From: Clostridia bacterium
Lineage (GTDB): Bacteria; Bacillota; Clostridia; UMGS1883
NCBI GenBank assembly: GCA_017468215.1
Contig: JAFUJG010000286.1
Coordinates: 1 to 5,062 of the forward strand
Direction of reading: 5' to 3'
Length of the DNA stretch: 5,062 bases
In this document: positions 1 through 5,062 of the stretch, in pieces
How positions within the stretch are numbered: the first letter of the stretch is position 1
How the letters are laid out: the number at the start of each line of letters is the position of its first letter
Notes under the pieces: generated by a model
Seen by the model: only the letters and a program-made list of their open reading frames with translations
Told to the model about the DNA's origin: nothing
Database searches by the model: none
Translations under genes and position numbers: made by a program

Positions 1-9
1 ATAATTTTT

Positions 10-46
10 AAAATAAAAAGTCACCTTAAAGGTGACTTTTTATTTT
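10..46. terminator. Intrinsic terminator, probably bidirectional
   Basis: A near-perfect inverted repeat has arms at 10-26 and 30-46. Its core is AAAAAGTCACC (15-25) against GGTGACTTTTT (31-41), extended outward by A-T pairs around a very small loop. The G/C-containing core is followed by a T-run on the + strand. Because the outer arms are A-runs and T-runs, the reverse strand also reads as a stem followed by T's. It most likely ends transcription of a gene lying left of the window, and could also serve a converging transcript. It separates that gene from the carboxypeptidase, which has its own promoter. Confidence 0.88.
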
Positions 47-154
47 CTTAAAGGGATATTAAACAGAAAAATTTTAAATAATTTTTGCTTTTTGATATAT
101 AGCTAAGCTACAGTAAAAAAAGCCCGACTTTTTGTTATTTTGTGAAAAAATTGA

Positions 155-183
155 TTGAAATACCATATATGTTGTGTTATAAT
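155..183 (+). promoter_or_regulatory. Vegetative sigma-A-type promoter with extended -10
   Basis: A -35 box TTGAAA (155-160) is followed after exactly 17 bp by TATAAT (178-183). The TATAAT is preceded by TG at 175-176, giving the extended -10 form TGTTATAAT. The spacer is AT-rich. Expected transcription start is near 189-191, leaving a leader of about 70 nt before the carboxypeptidase start at 263. It is the best promoter in the window and should drive at least the carboxypeptidase and pseudouridine synthase genes. No obvious operator is seen over it. Confidence 0.8.
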
Positions 184-228
184 ATATTTTGGCATGAGTT
201 TTACATTTCAATCATTAAAATTGTTCGG

Positions 229-248
229 TTAACATAGCAATATGTTGA
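229..248 (+). promoter_or_regulatory. 5'-UTR hairpin with GCAA tetraloop next to the Shine-Dalgarno
   Basis: Bases 231-236 (AACATA) and 241-246 (TATGTT) are perfect reverse complements around a GCAA loop (237-240), a GNRA-type tetraloop. In RNA a U-G pair (230/247) and a U-A pair (229/248) would extend the stem to 8 bp. These last pairs include the first two bases of the GAGGTG ribosome binding site (247-252). The stem is AU-rich and probably of modest stability. It could stabilise the 5' end of the mRNA or slightly reduce ribosome access; it could also be chance. Confidence 0.35.
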
Positions 249-252
249 GGTG
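247..252 (+). promoter_or_regulatory. Ribosome binding site of the D,D-carboxypeptidase gene
   Basis: GAGGTG lies 10 bases before the ATG at 263, on the long side of the usual spacing. It supports this start, which also gives a complete signal peptide. Its first bases can pair in the upstream hairpin. Confidence 0.7.
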
Positions 253-262
253 AACAGCTTTT

Positions 263-1378
263 ATGAAACGGATTTTTATACTGTTTTTAGCTTTAGTTAT
301 TATTTGTTTTAACGTTGTAAACACAAAAGCCCAGGTTTCTGTTTCGGCAAACAGTGCAATTGTTATTGACTGTGCATCAAAACGTGTTTTGTTTGAGAAA
401 AACGCCTATACAAAGCGAGGAATGGCAAGCACAACAAAAATAATGACGGCGCTAATATGCATTGAAAAACTCGACTTTGATGAAATTGTTACCGTGTCGC
501 CACATGCAGCAGGAACAGAAGGGTCATCAATATGGCTTTCTCCCGGCGAGAAAATAAGCGTTGAGGACCTTTTGTACGGGCTTTTGCTTTCAAGCGGTAA
601 CGATGCGGCAACTGCACTGGCAGAGCATACTGCAGGTAGTGTGGCAGCTTTTGTACAGCTGATGAACCGCCGTGCAAGGGACATAGGAGCTTATAACACA
701 AATTTTACAAATCCACATGGTTTGCCTGATGATAATCATTACACTACAGCATACGATTTAGCAATTATAACTGCAGAAGCAATGAATAACGAACGCTTTT
801 CTCAGATTGTTGCAACAAAAAACAAGACCATTTCATGGGAAGGCTCACAATGGGACAGAAGTCTTTCAAATCATAACAAGCTCTTAAAGATGTATGATGC
901 TGCAACAGGTGTTAAAACAGGCTTTACCAAGAAAGACGGTCGTTGTCTTGTATCGGCAGCCGAAAAAAACGGCATAAGGCTTGTTGGGGTGACATTGTCG
1001 GCACCAGATGATTGGAACGACCATATTAACATGCTTAACTACTGTTACGAGAAATATCAACCATATACGGTATGTACCAAAGGCGAGAGCGCAGGTATTT
1101 TTGCCGATAAAACAAACAATGCTGAGGACATAGCGCTTGTATTTAAAAGCGACTATATAACTGTTCTGAATAGCGATGAACAAGAGAAAATTTCTACAAA
1201 GAAAGTTTTAAAAGTTAATTATCCCGTATTTAAAGGCGACACTGTAGGACGGTGTGATGTTTATCTTTCGGAAAATTTAATTGGCAGTGTGGATATAATT
1301 GCTGCAAATGATTCGGATATAAAAAATGATTTTTTAACTGTTTTTATAAAATTAGCGAAAGGAATTCTTAAAACGTGA
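263..1378 (+). CDS. Secreted serine-type D-Ala-D-Ala carboxypeptidase (penicillin-binding protein, peptidase family S11, DacF/PBP5 type)
   Basis: This 371-residue protein should remove the terminal D-alanine from peptidoglycan pentapeptides outside the membrane, limiting cross-linking. A signal peptide is visible: KR at 2-3, a hydrophobic stretch at about 4-19, and a likely cut after TKA (residue 23). All three penicillin-binding motifs are present in order: SxxK as STTK (56-59, nucleophile S56), SGN (111-113) and KTG (219-221). NPHGLP (151-156) is also typical of the family. The stretch at about 270-350 fits the beta-rich C-terminal domain of PBP5-like proteins. The last 20 or so residues (DFLTVFIKLAKGILK) form a plausible amphipathic membrane-anchoring helix. 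The Cys at 15 is not in a lipobox, so it is not a lipoprotein. Length is normal. In spore formers such enzymes may be vegetative or sporulation-specific; the sequence does not decide between them. The gene is driven from the 155-183 promoter and overlaps the next gene by 4 bp. Confidence 0.96.
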   Translation: MKRIFILFLALVIICFNVVNTKAQVSVSANSAIVIDCASKRVLFEKNAYTKRGMASTTKIMTALICIEKLDFDEIVTVSPHAAGTEGSSIWLSPGEKISVEDLLYGLLLSSGNDAATALAEHTAGSVAAFVQLMNRRARDIGAYNTNFTNPHGLPDDNHYTTAYDLAIITAEAMNNERFSQIVATKNKTISWEGSQWDRSLSNHNKLLKMYDAATGVKTGFTKKDGRCLVSAAEKNGIRLVGVTLSAPDDWNDHINMLNYCYEKYQPYTVCTKGESAGIFADKTNNAEDIALVFKSDYITVLNSDEQEKISTKKVLKVNYPVFKGDTVGRCDVYLSENLIGSVDIIAANDSDIKNDFLTVFIKLAKGILKT

Positions 1379-2160
1379 GATTACAAAAGTATATGGCTTT
1401 ATGTGGCGTTACTTCAAGGCGTGCATCCGAGGAGATAATCCTCAAAGGTCGTGTAATGGTCAACGGAGAAACAGTTGACTACATGGGCTGCGAGGTTGAC
1501 CCTGATTACGATACAGTTGAAGTTGACGGCATTGTTATAAAGCCCGAAGCAAAGAAATATTATATTTTACTGAACAAGCCCAAGGGTTATGTTACAACTG
1601 TCAGCGACGAGTTTGACCGTCCTACGGTTATGGAACTTGTGAAAGACGTGCACGCAAGGATTTATCCTGTAGGAAGACTTGACTACGATACGGCAGGGCT
1701 TCTTATCATGACAAATGACGGCGATTTTGCAAATGTTCTTACACACCCAAGTCATGCAGTAAATAAAGGCTACATTGCAAAGCTTAACAACTTGCCCGAT
1801 AACGATGCATTAAAGCGGCTTCGTGAAGGTGTTGAACTCGACGGCAGACTGACATCGCCTGCAAAGGTAGAGGTGCTTAATCCTTCAAAGCACGGTTGCG
1901 AAATTAAAATTACAATCCACGAAGGCAGAAACCGACAGGTAAGACGAATGTTCGAAGCTGTAGGGGCCGAGGTAACAAGCCTTAAGCGAATTTCAGTCGG
2001 CAATGTGACACTTGGCAACCTGCCGGAAGGCAAGTGGAGACATCTTAACGATGCTGAAAGACAGCGTCTTATGGGCAGAGGTAAGAAAAACCACTCCCGG
2101 AGCAAGACAAGATATTGCCCGACCGTGGTCGGATATTATATAAAACAGTTTATAATTTAA
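1375..2160 (+). CDS. rluB: rRNA pseudouridine synthase, RsuA/RluB family
   Basis: The protein (261 residues) should isomerise a specific uridine in rRNA to pseudouridine in the cytoplasm. The N-terminus is an S4 RNA-binding domain (about 1-60; RLQKYMALCGVTSRR then GRVMVNG). The catalytic domain follows, with LNKPKGYVTT (66-75) and GRLDYDTAGLLIMTNDG (100-116), in which D103 is the expected catalytic aspartate. The family's C-terminal signature EGRNRQVRRMF is at 183-193. The start is GTG at 1375 inside the upstream stop region (GTGA overlap), with AAAGGA at 1358-1363. It gives the standard S4 beginning, while the next Met (residue 7) would cut into it. The overlap suggests translational coupling to the carboxypeptidase gene. 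RluB-type (23S) is the usual single member in Firmicutes, but RsuA (16S) specificity cannot be excluded. The last 27 or so residues (235-261) lie beyond the conserved core and contain a palindrome at DNA level. Confidence 0.94.
   Translation: MRLQKYMALCGVTSRRASEEIILKGRVMVNGETVDYMGCEVDPDYDTVEVDGIVIKPEAKKYYILLNKPKGYVTTVSDEFDRPTVMELVKDVHARIYPVGRLDYDTAGLLIMTNDGDFANVLTHPSHAVNKGYIAKLNNLPDNDALKRLREGVELDGRLTSPAKVEVLNPSKHGCEIKITIHEGRNRQVRRMFEAVGAEVTSLKRISVGNVTLGNLPEGKWRHLNDAERQRLMGRGKKNHSRSKTRYCPTVVGYYIKQFII
2115..2144 (+). promoter_or_regulatory. Possible internal promoter with a 14-bp palindrome, upstream of the decarboxylase genes
   Basis: CCGACCGTGGTCGG (2119-2132) is a perfect palindrome and stands out as GC-rich in AT-rich surroundings. 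It overlaps the end of TTGCCC (2115-2120, 4 of 6 matches to a -35 box) and lies in the 18-bp spacer before TATAAA (2139-2144, 5 of 6 to a -10 box). Expected start of transcription is near 2151, giving a leader of about 30 nt with the AGGAGGT at 2169. As DNA it could be a repressor operator. As RNA it forms a 5-bp stem with a CGUG loop, with ATAT on both sides able to extend it across a 3-nt bulge. No T-run follows, so it is not an intrinsic terminator. Function is inferred only. Confidence 0.4.
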
Positions 2161-2168
2161 TTAATTTT

Positions 2169-2175
2169 AGGAGGT
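2169..2175 (+). promoter_or_regulatory. Strong Shine-Dalgarno of the carboxyltransferase gene
   Basis: AGGAGGT is a full match to the anti-Shine-Dalgarno and sits 7 bases before the ATG at 2183. This favours 2183 over the in-frame ATG at 2189. Its strength suggests high expression of the decarboxylase genes. Confidence 0.85.
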
Positions 2176-2182
2176 ATAGAAA

Positions 2183-3676
2183 ATGAGCATGGATGAAAAG
2201 CTTGCTATGCGCAACGAAGCCAGAGCAAATATCTCTGCCGGCGGTGGTGCAGATAAGCAGCATAAAGTGAAAAGTTCGGGCAAAATGCTTGCCGGAGAGA
2301 GAATTGCAGCTCTCTTTGATGAAGGCAGCTTTATCGAGCTTGATGCTTTTGTTACAGCTCGAGGAAAAGACACTGCAGCAGATGGTGTTGTAACAGGTTA
2401 CGGTACTGTTGACGGCAGACTTACTTTTGCATATGCACAGGATTCTACAGTTATTGGTGGCTGTATCGGCGAGATGCATGCAAAGAAAATTTGCAAAGTT
2501 TACGATATGGCGGCAAAAATGGGTGCTCCCATAGTCGGAATTCTTGACGGTAACGGTGCAAGACTTGAGGAAGGTGTACTTGCTCAGGCAGCTGTTGGCG
2601 AAATTATGGCTCAGGTTGCACGTGTTTCCGGCGTTGTACCTACAATAAGTGTTGTTCTTGGTACTGCAGCGGCATCTGCCGCAATTATTGCCGAGATGAG
2701 CGATTTTGTTGTAATGAGCGAGAAGGAAGGCGCAGAGCTTTTTGTTAATTCACCTTCTGTTGTTACAGCAACTACAAACAAAGCATATAGCGCAGATGCA
2801 AAGGCAAACGCAGCAGTTTCCGGTAATGCTCATTTTACAGCAAAGGACGATGCGTTGGCTATTGAAACAGTTAAGCTTCTTTTAAACTATCTGCCCGCAA
2901 ATAACCTTTGCGATGCCCCTGCATTTGATTGCATGGACGATTTGAACAGAACAAGCGATGCATTTATGAACGTTGACGGCGAATATGATGTCAGAAGTCT
3001 TATTGCTGCAGTTGCCGATGACGGTGCATTTATGGAAAGCCACATTAACTACGCTCGTGGTGCTGTTACAGGCTTTATAAGACTTAATGGCGTTACTGTA
3101 GGTGTTGTGGCAAACCAGGGCAACGAAGAAGGCAGCGTTCTTGGTGGACAGGCTATTGAGAAAATGGCACGTTTTGTTCGTTTCTGTGATGCGTTTAATA
3201 TTGCAATTCTTACATTTACTGATGTTGAAGGCTTTAAGGTTAGTGCTGACGAAGAAAACTGGGGTCTTGCAAGAAAGAGCGCAAGACTTCTCTATGCATT
3301 TACAGAAGCTACTGTACCTAAGGTAAACGTTGTTGTTAAGAAGGCTTACGGCGGAGCTTTCGCTGCCATGAATTCCAAGCAAACCGGTGCTGACGTCGTT
3401 CTGGCACTTCCCACAGCTTGTATCGCAGCAATTGCTCCCGAAGCAGGTGTAGGCGTTCTTTACTCTGACCGCCTCAAGGCAGGCGAGAGCCGTGATATGC
3501 TTATTGCTGAATATAAGGCAGAGGTCGCTTCTCCTTATAATGCAGCCGCAATGGGCTATGTTGACGATATTATTATCCCTGCTGAAACCCGTCCGAGAGT
3601 TATTGCAGCATTTGAAATGCTTTCGAGCAAGCGTGTTAGTGCTCCTTCAAGAAAGCACGACAACATGCCGCTTTGA
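2183..3676 (+). CDS. Biotin-dependent carboxyltransferase, alpha subunit of a Na+-pumping decarboxylase (MmdA/PccB-like, divergent)
   Basis: The product (497 residues) has the two-lobed crotonase-fold carboxyltransferase architecture of methylmalonyl-CoA decarboxylase alpha and propionyl-CoA carboxylase beta, at about the normal length. It should transfer a carboxyl group from its substrate to biotin on the small carrier protein. Family landmarks are KMLAGERIAALFDEGSFIELD (about 34-54), GVVTGYGTVDGRL (68-80), IGEMHAKKI (95-103), ARFVRFCDAFNI (329-340), EATVPK (375-380), KKAYGGAFAAMNSK (386-399) and the ending GYVDDIIIPAETRPRVI (458-474) with KHDNMPL. Several active-site stretches are unusual: DGNGARLEEGV (122-132) where DSGGARIQEGV is common; GTAAASAAI (160-168) where the family has GPCAGGAVY-like glycines; and DVEGFKVSADEENWG (347-361) where DVPGFLPG is usual. 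The second-half oxyanion glycines (YGGA) are kept. The substrate is therefore uncertain: methylmalonyl-CoA is the default guess. No biotin carboxylase is nearby, and the three pump subunits follow directly. Confidence 0.9.
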   Translation: MSMDEKLAMRNEARANISAGGGADKQHKVKSSGKMLAGERIAALFDEGSFIELDAFVTARGKDTAADGVVTGYGTVDGRLTFAYAQDSTVIGGCIGEMHAKKICKVYDMAAKMGAPIVGILDGNGARLEEGVLAQAAVGEIMAQVARVSGVVPTISVVLGTAAASAAIIAEMSDFVVMSEKEGAELFVNSPSVVTATTNKAYSADAKANAAVSGNAHFTAKDDALAIETVKLLLNYLPANNLCDAPAFDCMDDLNRTSDAFMNVDGEYDVRSLIAAVADDGAFMESHINYARGAVTGFIRLNGVTVGVVANQGNEEGSVLGGQAIEKMARFVRFCDAFNIAILTFTDVEGFKVSADEENWGLARKSARLLYAFTEATVPKVNVVVKKAYGGAFAAMNSKQTGADVVLALPTACIAAIAPEAGVGVLYSDRLKAGESRDMLIAEYKAEVASPYNAAAMGYVDDIIIPAETRPRVIAAFEMLSSKRVSAPSRKHDNMPL

Positions 3677-3691
3677 TAAAGGGGTGTTTGT

Positions 3692-4069
3692 ATGAACTTT
3701 TATGAACTCAGTATTGACCAGACTACTCCAGGCGAAATAATTGCAAACGGTGTTGTTATAACAATTGAAGGCATGCTGGTTGTTTTCCTCATTCTTATAC
3801 TTATCATGCTTGCAATTAACGTTATGGGATTATTTCTTGGAAACAAGAACACTAAAAAGGTTAAAGAAGCATCTCCTGTTGTTCCCGTTACAGAAGAACC
3901 TGTTGAGGAAGCAACAGAAGATGAAGGCGAGCTTATTGCTGTTCTTACAGCGGCTATAGCAGCATGTATGGGAACAAGCAGTTCAAGCGTAAATATCAGA
4001 AGCTATAAAAAGGTATCCTCAGCTTGGGGCAATGCTGCCAAGCGTGAGATTCTTGATAACAGATTTTAA
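3692..4069 (+). CDS. OadG-family membrane anchor subunit (MmdD-like delta/gamma chain) of the sodium-pump decarboxylase
   Basis: This 125-residue protein should be the small assembly subunit that tethers the soluble carboxyltransferase to the membrane-bound beta subunit. A short outside N-terminus is followed by one transmembrane helix (about 20-49) with the family's GM in [14 protein letters not shown]. Next come positive residues (KNTKKVK, 52-58), an acidic and Pro/Val linker (61-79), and a C-terminal segment [15 protein letters not shown] (80-94) with NIRSYKKV and a SAW..A ending. The last two segments resemble methylmalonyl-CoA decarboxylase delta chains more than the short oxaloacetate decarboxylase gamma chain. 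The start has AAAGGGG (3678-3684) 7 bases upstream. It begins 15 bp after the carboxyltransferase stop, so it is in the same operon. A Glu at residue 26 is a charged residue near the start of the helix. Such small proteins diverge quickly, so the assignment leans on context as well as the helix and tail. Confidence 0.88.
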   Translation: MNFYELSIDQTTPGEIIANGVVITIEGMLVVFLILILIMLAINVMGLFLGNKNTKKVKEASPVVPVTEEPVEEATEDEGELIAVLTAAIAACMGTSSSSVNIRSYKKVSSAWGNAAKREILDNRF

Positions 4070-4075
4070 GGAGGT
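4068..4075 (+). promoter_or_regulatory. Shine-Dalgarno overlapping the upstream stop codon
   Basis: AAGGAGGT begins inside the TAA stop (4067-4069) of the anchor gene and lies 8 bases before the ATG at 4084. A ribosome terminating on the anchor gene would sit on this site, which suggests coupled translation of anchor and biotin carrier. It fixes the carrier's start. Confidence 0.8.
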
Positions 4076-4083
4076 ACATATCA

Positions 4084-4440
4084 ATGAGAAAATTTATTAT
4101 AAATGTAAACGGTAATTCTTACGAGGTTGAAGTTGAAGAAGTAGGTGGTGCATCTGCTCCTTCTGTTGCACCCGTAGTTCAGGTTTCTGCTCCTGCAGCA
4201 CCTAAGAAGGCATCGGCTCCCGTAGGCAACGGCGAACCTGTTAAAGCTCCCATGCCCGGTACAGTTCTTGACATTAAAGTGTCCAATGGTGCAAAGGTTA
4301 ACGAAGGTGATGTGCTTGTAGTTCTGGAAGCTATGAAGATGGAAAACGACATCAAAGCTCCCAAGGCAGGTACAGTTACAGTTGTTACTTCTAAGGGCTC
4401 CAGCGTTAATACCGGTGATGTTTTAGTTACTATTGCGTAA
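4084..4440 (+). CDS. Biotin carrier protein (biotinyl/lipoyl domain) of the sodium-pump decarboxylase, gamma subunit
   Basis: The 118-residue product carries covalently bound biotin and shuttles the carboxyl group from the carboxyltransferase to the beta subunit. The N-terminal segment [20 protein letters not shown] (1-20) is the short beta hairpin common to these carriers. It is followed by a flexible Ala/Pro/Val linker (about 22-48), as in MmdC and GcdC. The biotinyl domain (about 50-118) contains KAPMPGTV (54-61) and the signature EAMKMEN (82-88), where K85 is the expected biotinylated lysine. KAPKAGTV (91-98) and NTGDVLVTI (109-117) complete the second half of the symmetric fold. Met flanks the lysine on both sides (MKM), which points to biotin rather than lipoate. 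It is a free-standing carrier, unlike oxaloacetate decarboxylase alpha, where this domain is fused to the carboxyltransferase. Length is usual. A biotin ligase must be supplied from elsewhere in the genome. Confidence 0.96.
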   Translation: MRKFIINVNGNSYEVEVEEVGGASAPSVAPVVQVSAPAAPKKASAPVGNGEPVKAPMPGTVLDIKVSNGAKVNEGDVLVVLEAMKMENDIKAPKAGTVTVVTSKGSSVNTGDVLVTIA

Positions 4441-4481
4441 CAATAACCGATAGATTAACACAGATAGGAGTGTGAACACAA

Positions 4482-5062
4482 ATGCAAATGTTTGATATGT
4501 TGCTTGACGGTTTAGGCAGCTTTGTTGCCAAAACCGGTATTGCAAAAATTGCAATGGACTTTACATCAGGCGGTTGGAAAACACTCGTAATGCTTATTAT
4601 TGCATGTGTACTTTTATATTTGGCAATAGTTAAAAAGTTTGAACCGCTTTTACTTTTACCCATTGCATTCGGTATGTTACTTGCAAACCTTCCCTTAGGA
4701 CAGGTTATGCACCCGGATTTATTCCTTGTTACCAACATAGATTTTGGTAAGGTTTTGCACGAAGGTGGACTGTTGGACCTTTTATATCTGGGTGTTAAGC
4801 TCGGTATTTATCCGCCACTTATATTCCTTGGCATTGGATGTATGACAGACTTTGGTCCGCTCATTTCCAATCCTAAGAGCATCCTTTTAGGTGCAGCGGC
4901 ACAGCTTGGCGTATTTATTACATTCTTCTGTGCAGTGCTTTTAGGTGCTTTCGGTATTGCAGGCTTCGGCTCAGACGGTAGCGTCGCTACTATATTCAAG
5001 GAGGCAGCATCTATCGGTATTATAGGCGGTGCAGATGGCCCTACAGCAATTTTCGTTACAAA
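4482..5062 (+). CDS. Sodium ion-translocating decarboxylase beta subunit (OadB/MmdB/GcdB family), 3'-truncated by the window edge
   Basis: An open frame of 193 codons runs off the right edge. Complete family members have about 375-435 residues, so roughly half is present. This integral membrane subunit decarboxylates carboxybiotin and couples CO2 release to Na+ export. Visible family motifs are KKFEPLLLLPIAFGMLLANLP (51-71), GIYPPLIFLGIGCMTDFGPLISNP (108-131), LLGAAAQLGVF (135-145) and IGIIGGADGPTAIF (178-191). The Asp in GGADGPT (D185) corresponds to the Na+-binding aspartate D203 of Klebsiella OadB. Several hydrophobic helices are evident (about 34-50, 55-70, 108-121, 135-158). ATG 4482 is chosen because an in-frame TGA lies at 4473-4475 and TAGGAG/GGAGTG (4465-4472) precedes it at a workable distance; ATG 4488 is possible. 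The 41-bp gap after the carrier gene has no terminator, so it belongs to the same operon. Confidence 0.97.
   Translation, partial: MQMFDMLLDGLGSFVAKTGIAKIAMDFTSGGWKTLVMLIIACVLLYLAIVKKFEPLLLLPIAFGMLLANLPLGQVMHPDLFLVTNIDFGKVLHEGGLLDLLYLGVKLGIYPPLIFLGIGCMTDFGPLISNPKSILLGAAAQLGVFITFFCAVLLGAFGIAGFGSDGSVATIFKEAASIGIIGGADGPTAIFVT

Noticed and set aside
100..110. TAGCT-A-AGCTA inverted repeat
   Set aside because: It has five-base arms with a one-base centre in AT-rich DNA and is not positioned on the promoter.
122..128. GCCCGAC heptamer shared with 2117-2123 next to the palindrome, as a possible common regulatory site
   Set aside because: The first copy has no inverted partner, and a 7-mer match across 5 kb is weak. 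Chance explains it.
115..137. Second terminator-like stretch, an A-run then GCCCGA then a T-run
   Set aside because: The only possible pairing is AAAAAG/CTTTTT around a 5-nt loop, with almost no G-C pairs. It is too weak to call a terminator.
194..232. 12-codon leader ORF starting ATG at 194
   Set aside because: It lies just after the predicted transcription start, has no ribosome binding site and shows no run of regulatory codons.
263..331. Lipoprotein signal on the carboxypeptidase (Cys at residue 15)
   Set aside because: The residue before the Cys is Ile rather than Gly/Ala/Ser, and a normal signal peptidase I site (TKA) follows.
406..701. Reverse-strand open frames inside the carboxypeptidase gene
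   Set aside because: They lie opposite the SxxK and SGN region of a clear gene and have no family resemblance.
2151..2156. TATAAT as the -10 box of the decarboxylase promoter
   Set aside because: It is a perfect -10 hexamer, but the sequence 17 bp upstream (GTCGGA) is not a -35 box. Transcription would start only a few bases before the Shine-Dalgarno.
2882..3382. Long reverse-strand open frame of 166 codons inside the carboxyltransferase gene
   Set aside because: It is antisense to a strongly conserved coding region, has Cys/Asn/Ser-rich composition typical of a shadow frame, and has no start signals.
3753..3764. Perfect 12-bp palindrome TTGTTATAACAA in the anchor gene
   Set aside because: It falls in codons for the membrane helix and is AT-rich, with no promoter elements around it. 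It is probably chance.

Overview
The window looks like chromosomal DNA of a low-GC Gram-positive anaerobe of the class Clostridia, possibly an uncultured gut member of the Oscillospirales or Ruminococcaceae. That placement is an inference. It rests on AT-rich intergenic DNA, strong AGGAGG-type ribosome binding sites, a D,D-carboxypeptidase next to an RsuA/RluB-type pseudouridine synthase, and a separate-subunit sodium-pump decarboxylase. All recognisable genes are on the + strand. I see no tRNA, rRNA, CRISPR array, insertion sequence or phage gene.

Layout. Bases 1-262 hold no gene. They contain a strong, probably bidirectional terminator (10-46) closing off whatever lies upstream, an AT-rich spacer, a near-consensus extended -10 promoter (155-183), and a small 5'-UTR hairpin that touches the first Shine-Dalgarno. 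Next comes a cell-wall and ribosome pair: a secreted penicillin-binding D-Ala-D-Ala carboxypeptidase (263-1378) overlapping by 4 bp a 16S/23S rRNA pseudouridine synthase that starts with GTG (1375-2160).

From 2183 to the right edge lies a four-gene set for a biotin-dependent, Na+-translocating decarboxylase. Its genes encode a carboxyltransferase (alpha, 2183-3676), an OadG/MmdD-like membrane anchor (3692-4069), a biotin carrier (4084-4440) and the Na+-pumping beta subunit (4482 to the edge, cut off about halfway). In known members of this group, alpha moves the carboxyl group from the acid or acyl-CoA onto biotin. The carrier then delivers it to beta, which releases CO2 and exports Na+, while the small anchor subunit holds the complex together. 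Nothing here encodes biotin carboxylase, which fits a decarboxylase rather than an ATP-driven carboxylase.

I found no clearly new system. The points most worth a second look are two. The carboxyltransferase departs from the familiar methylmalonyl-CoA decarboxylase motifs at several active-site positions, so its substrate is uncertain. A GC-rich perfect palindrome, in a possible promoter spacer within the non-conserved tail of the pseudouridine synthase gene, could be an operator or an RNA processing hairpin for the decarboxylase operon.
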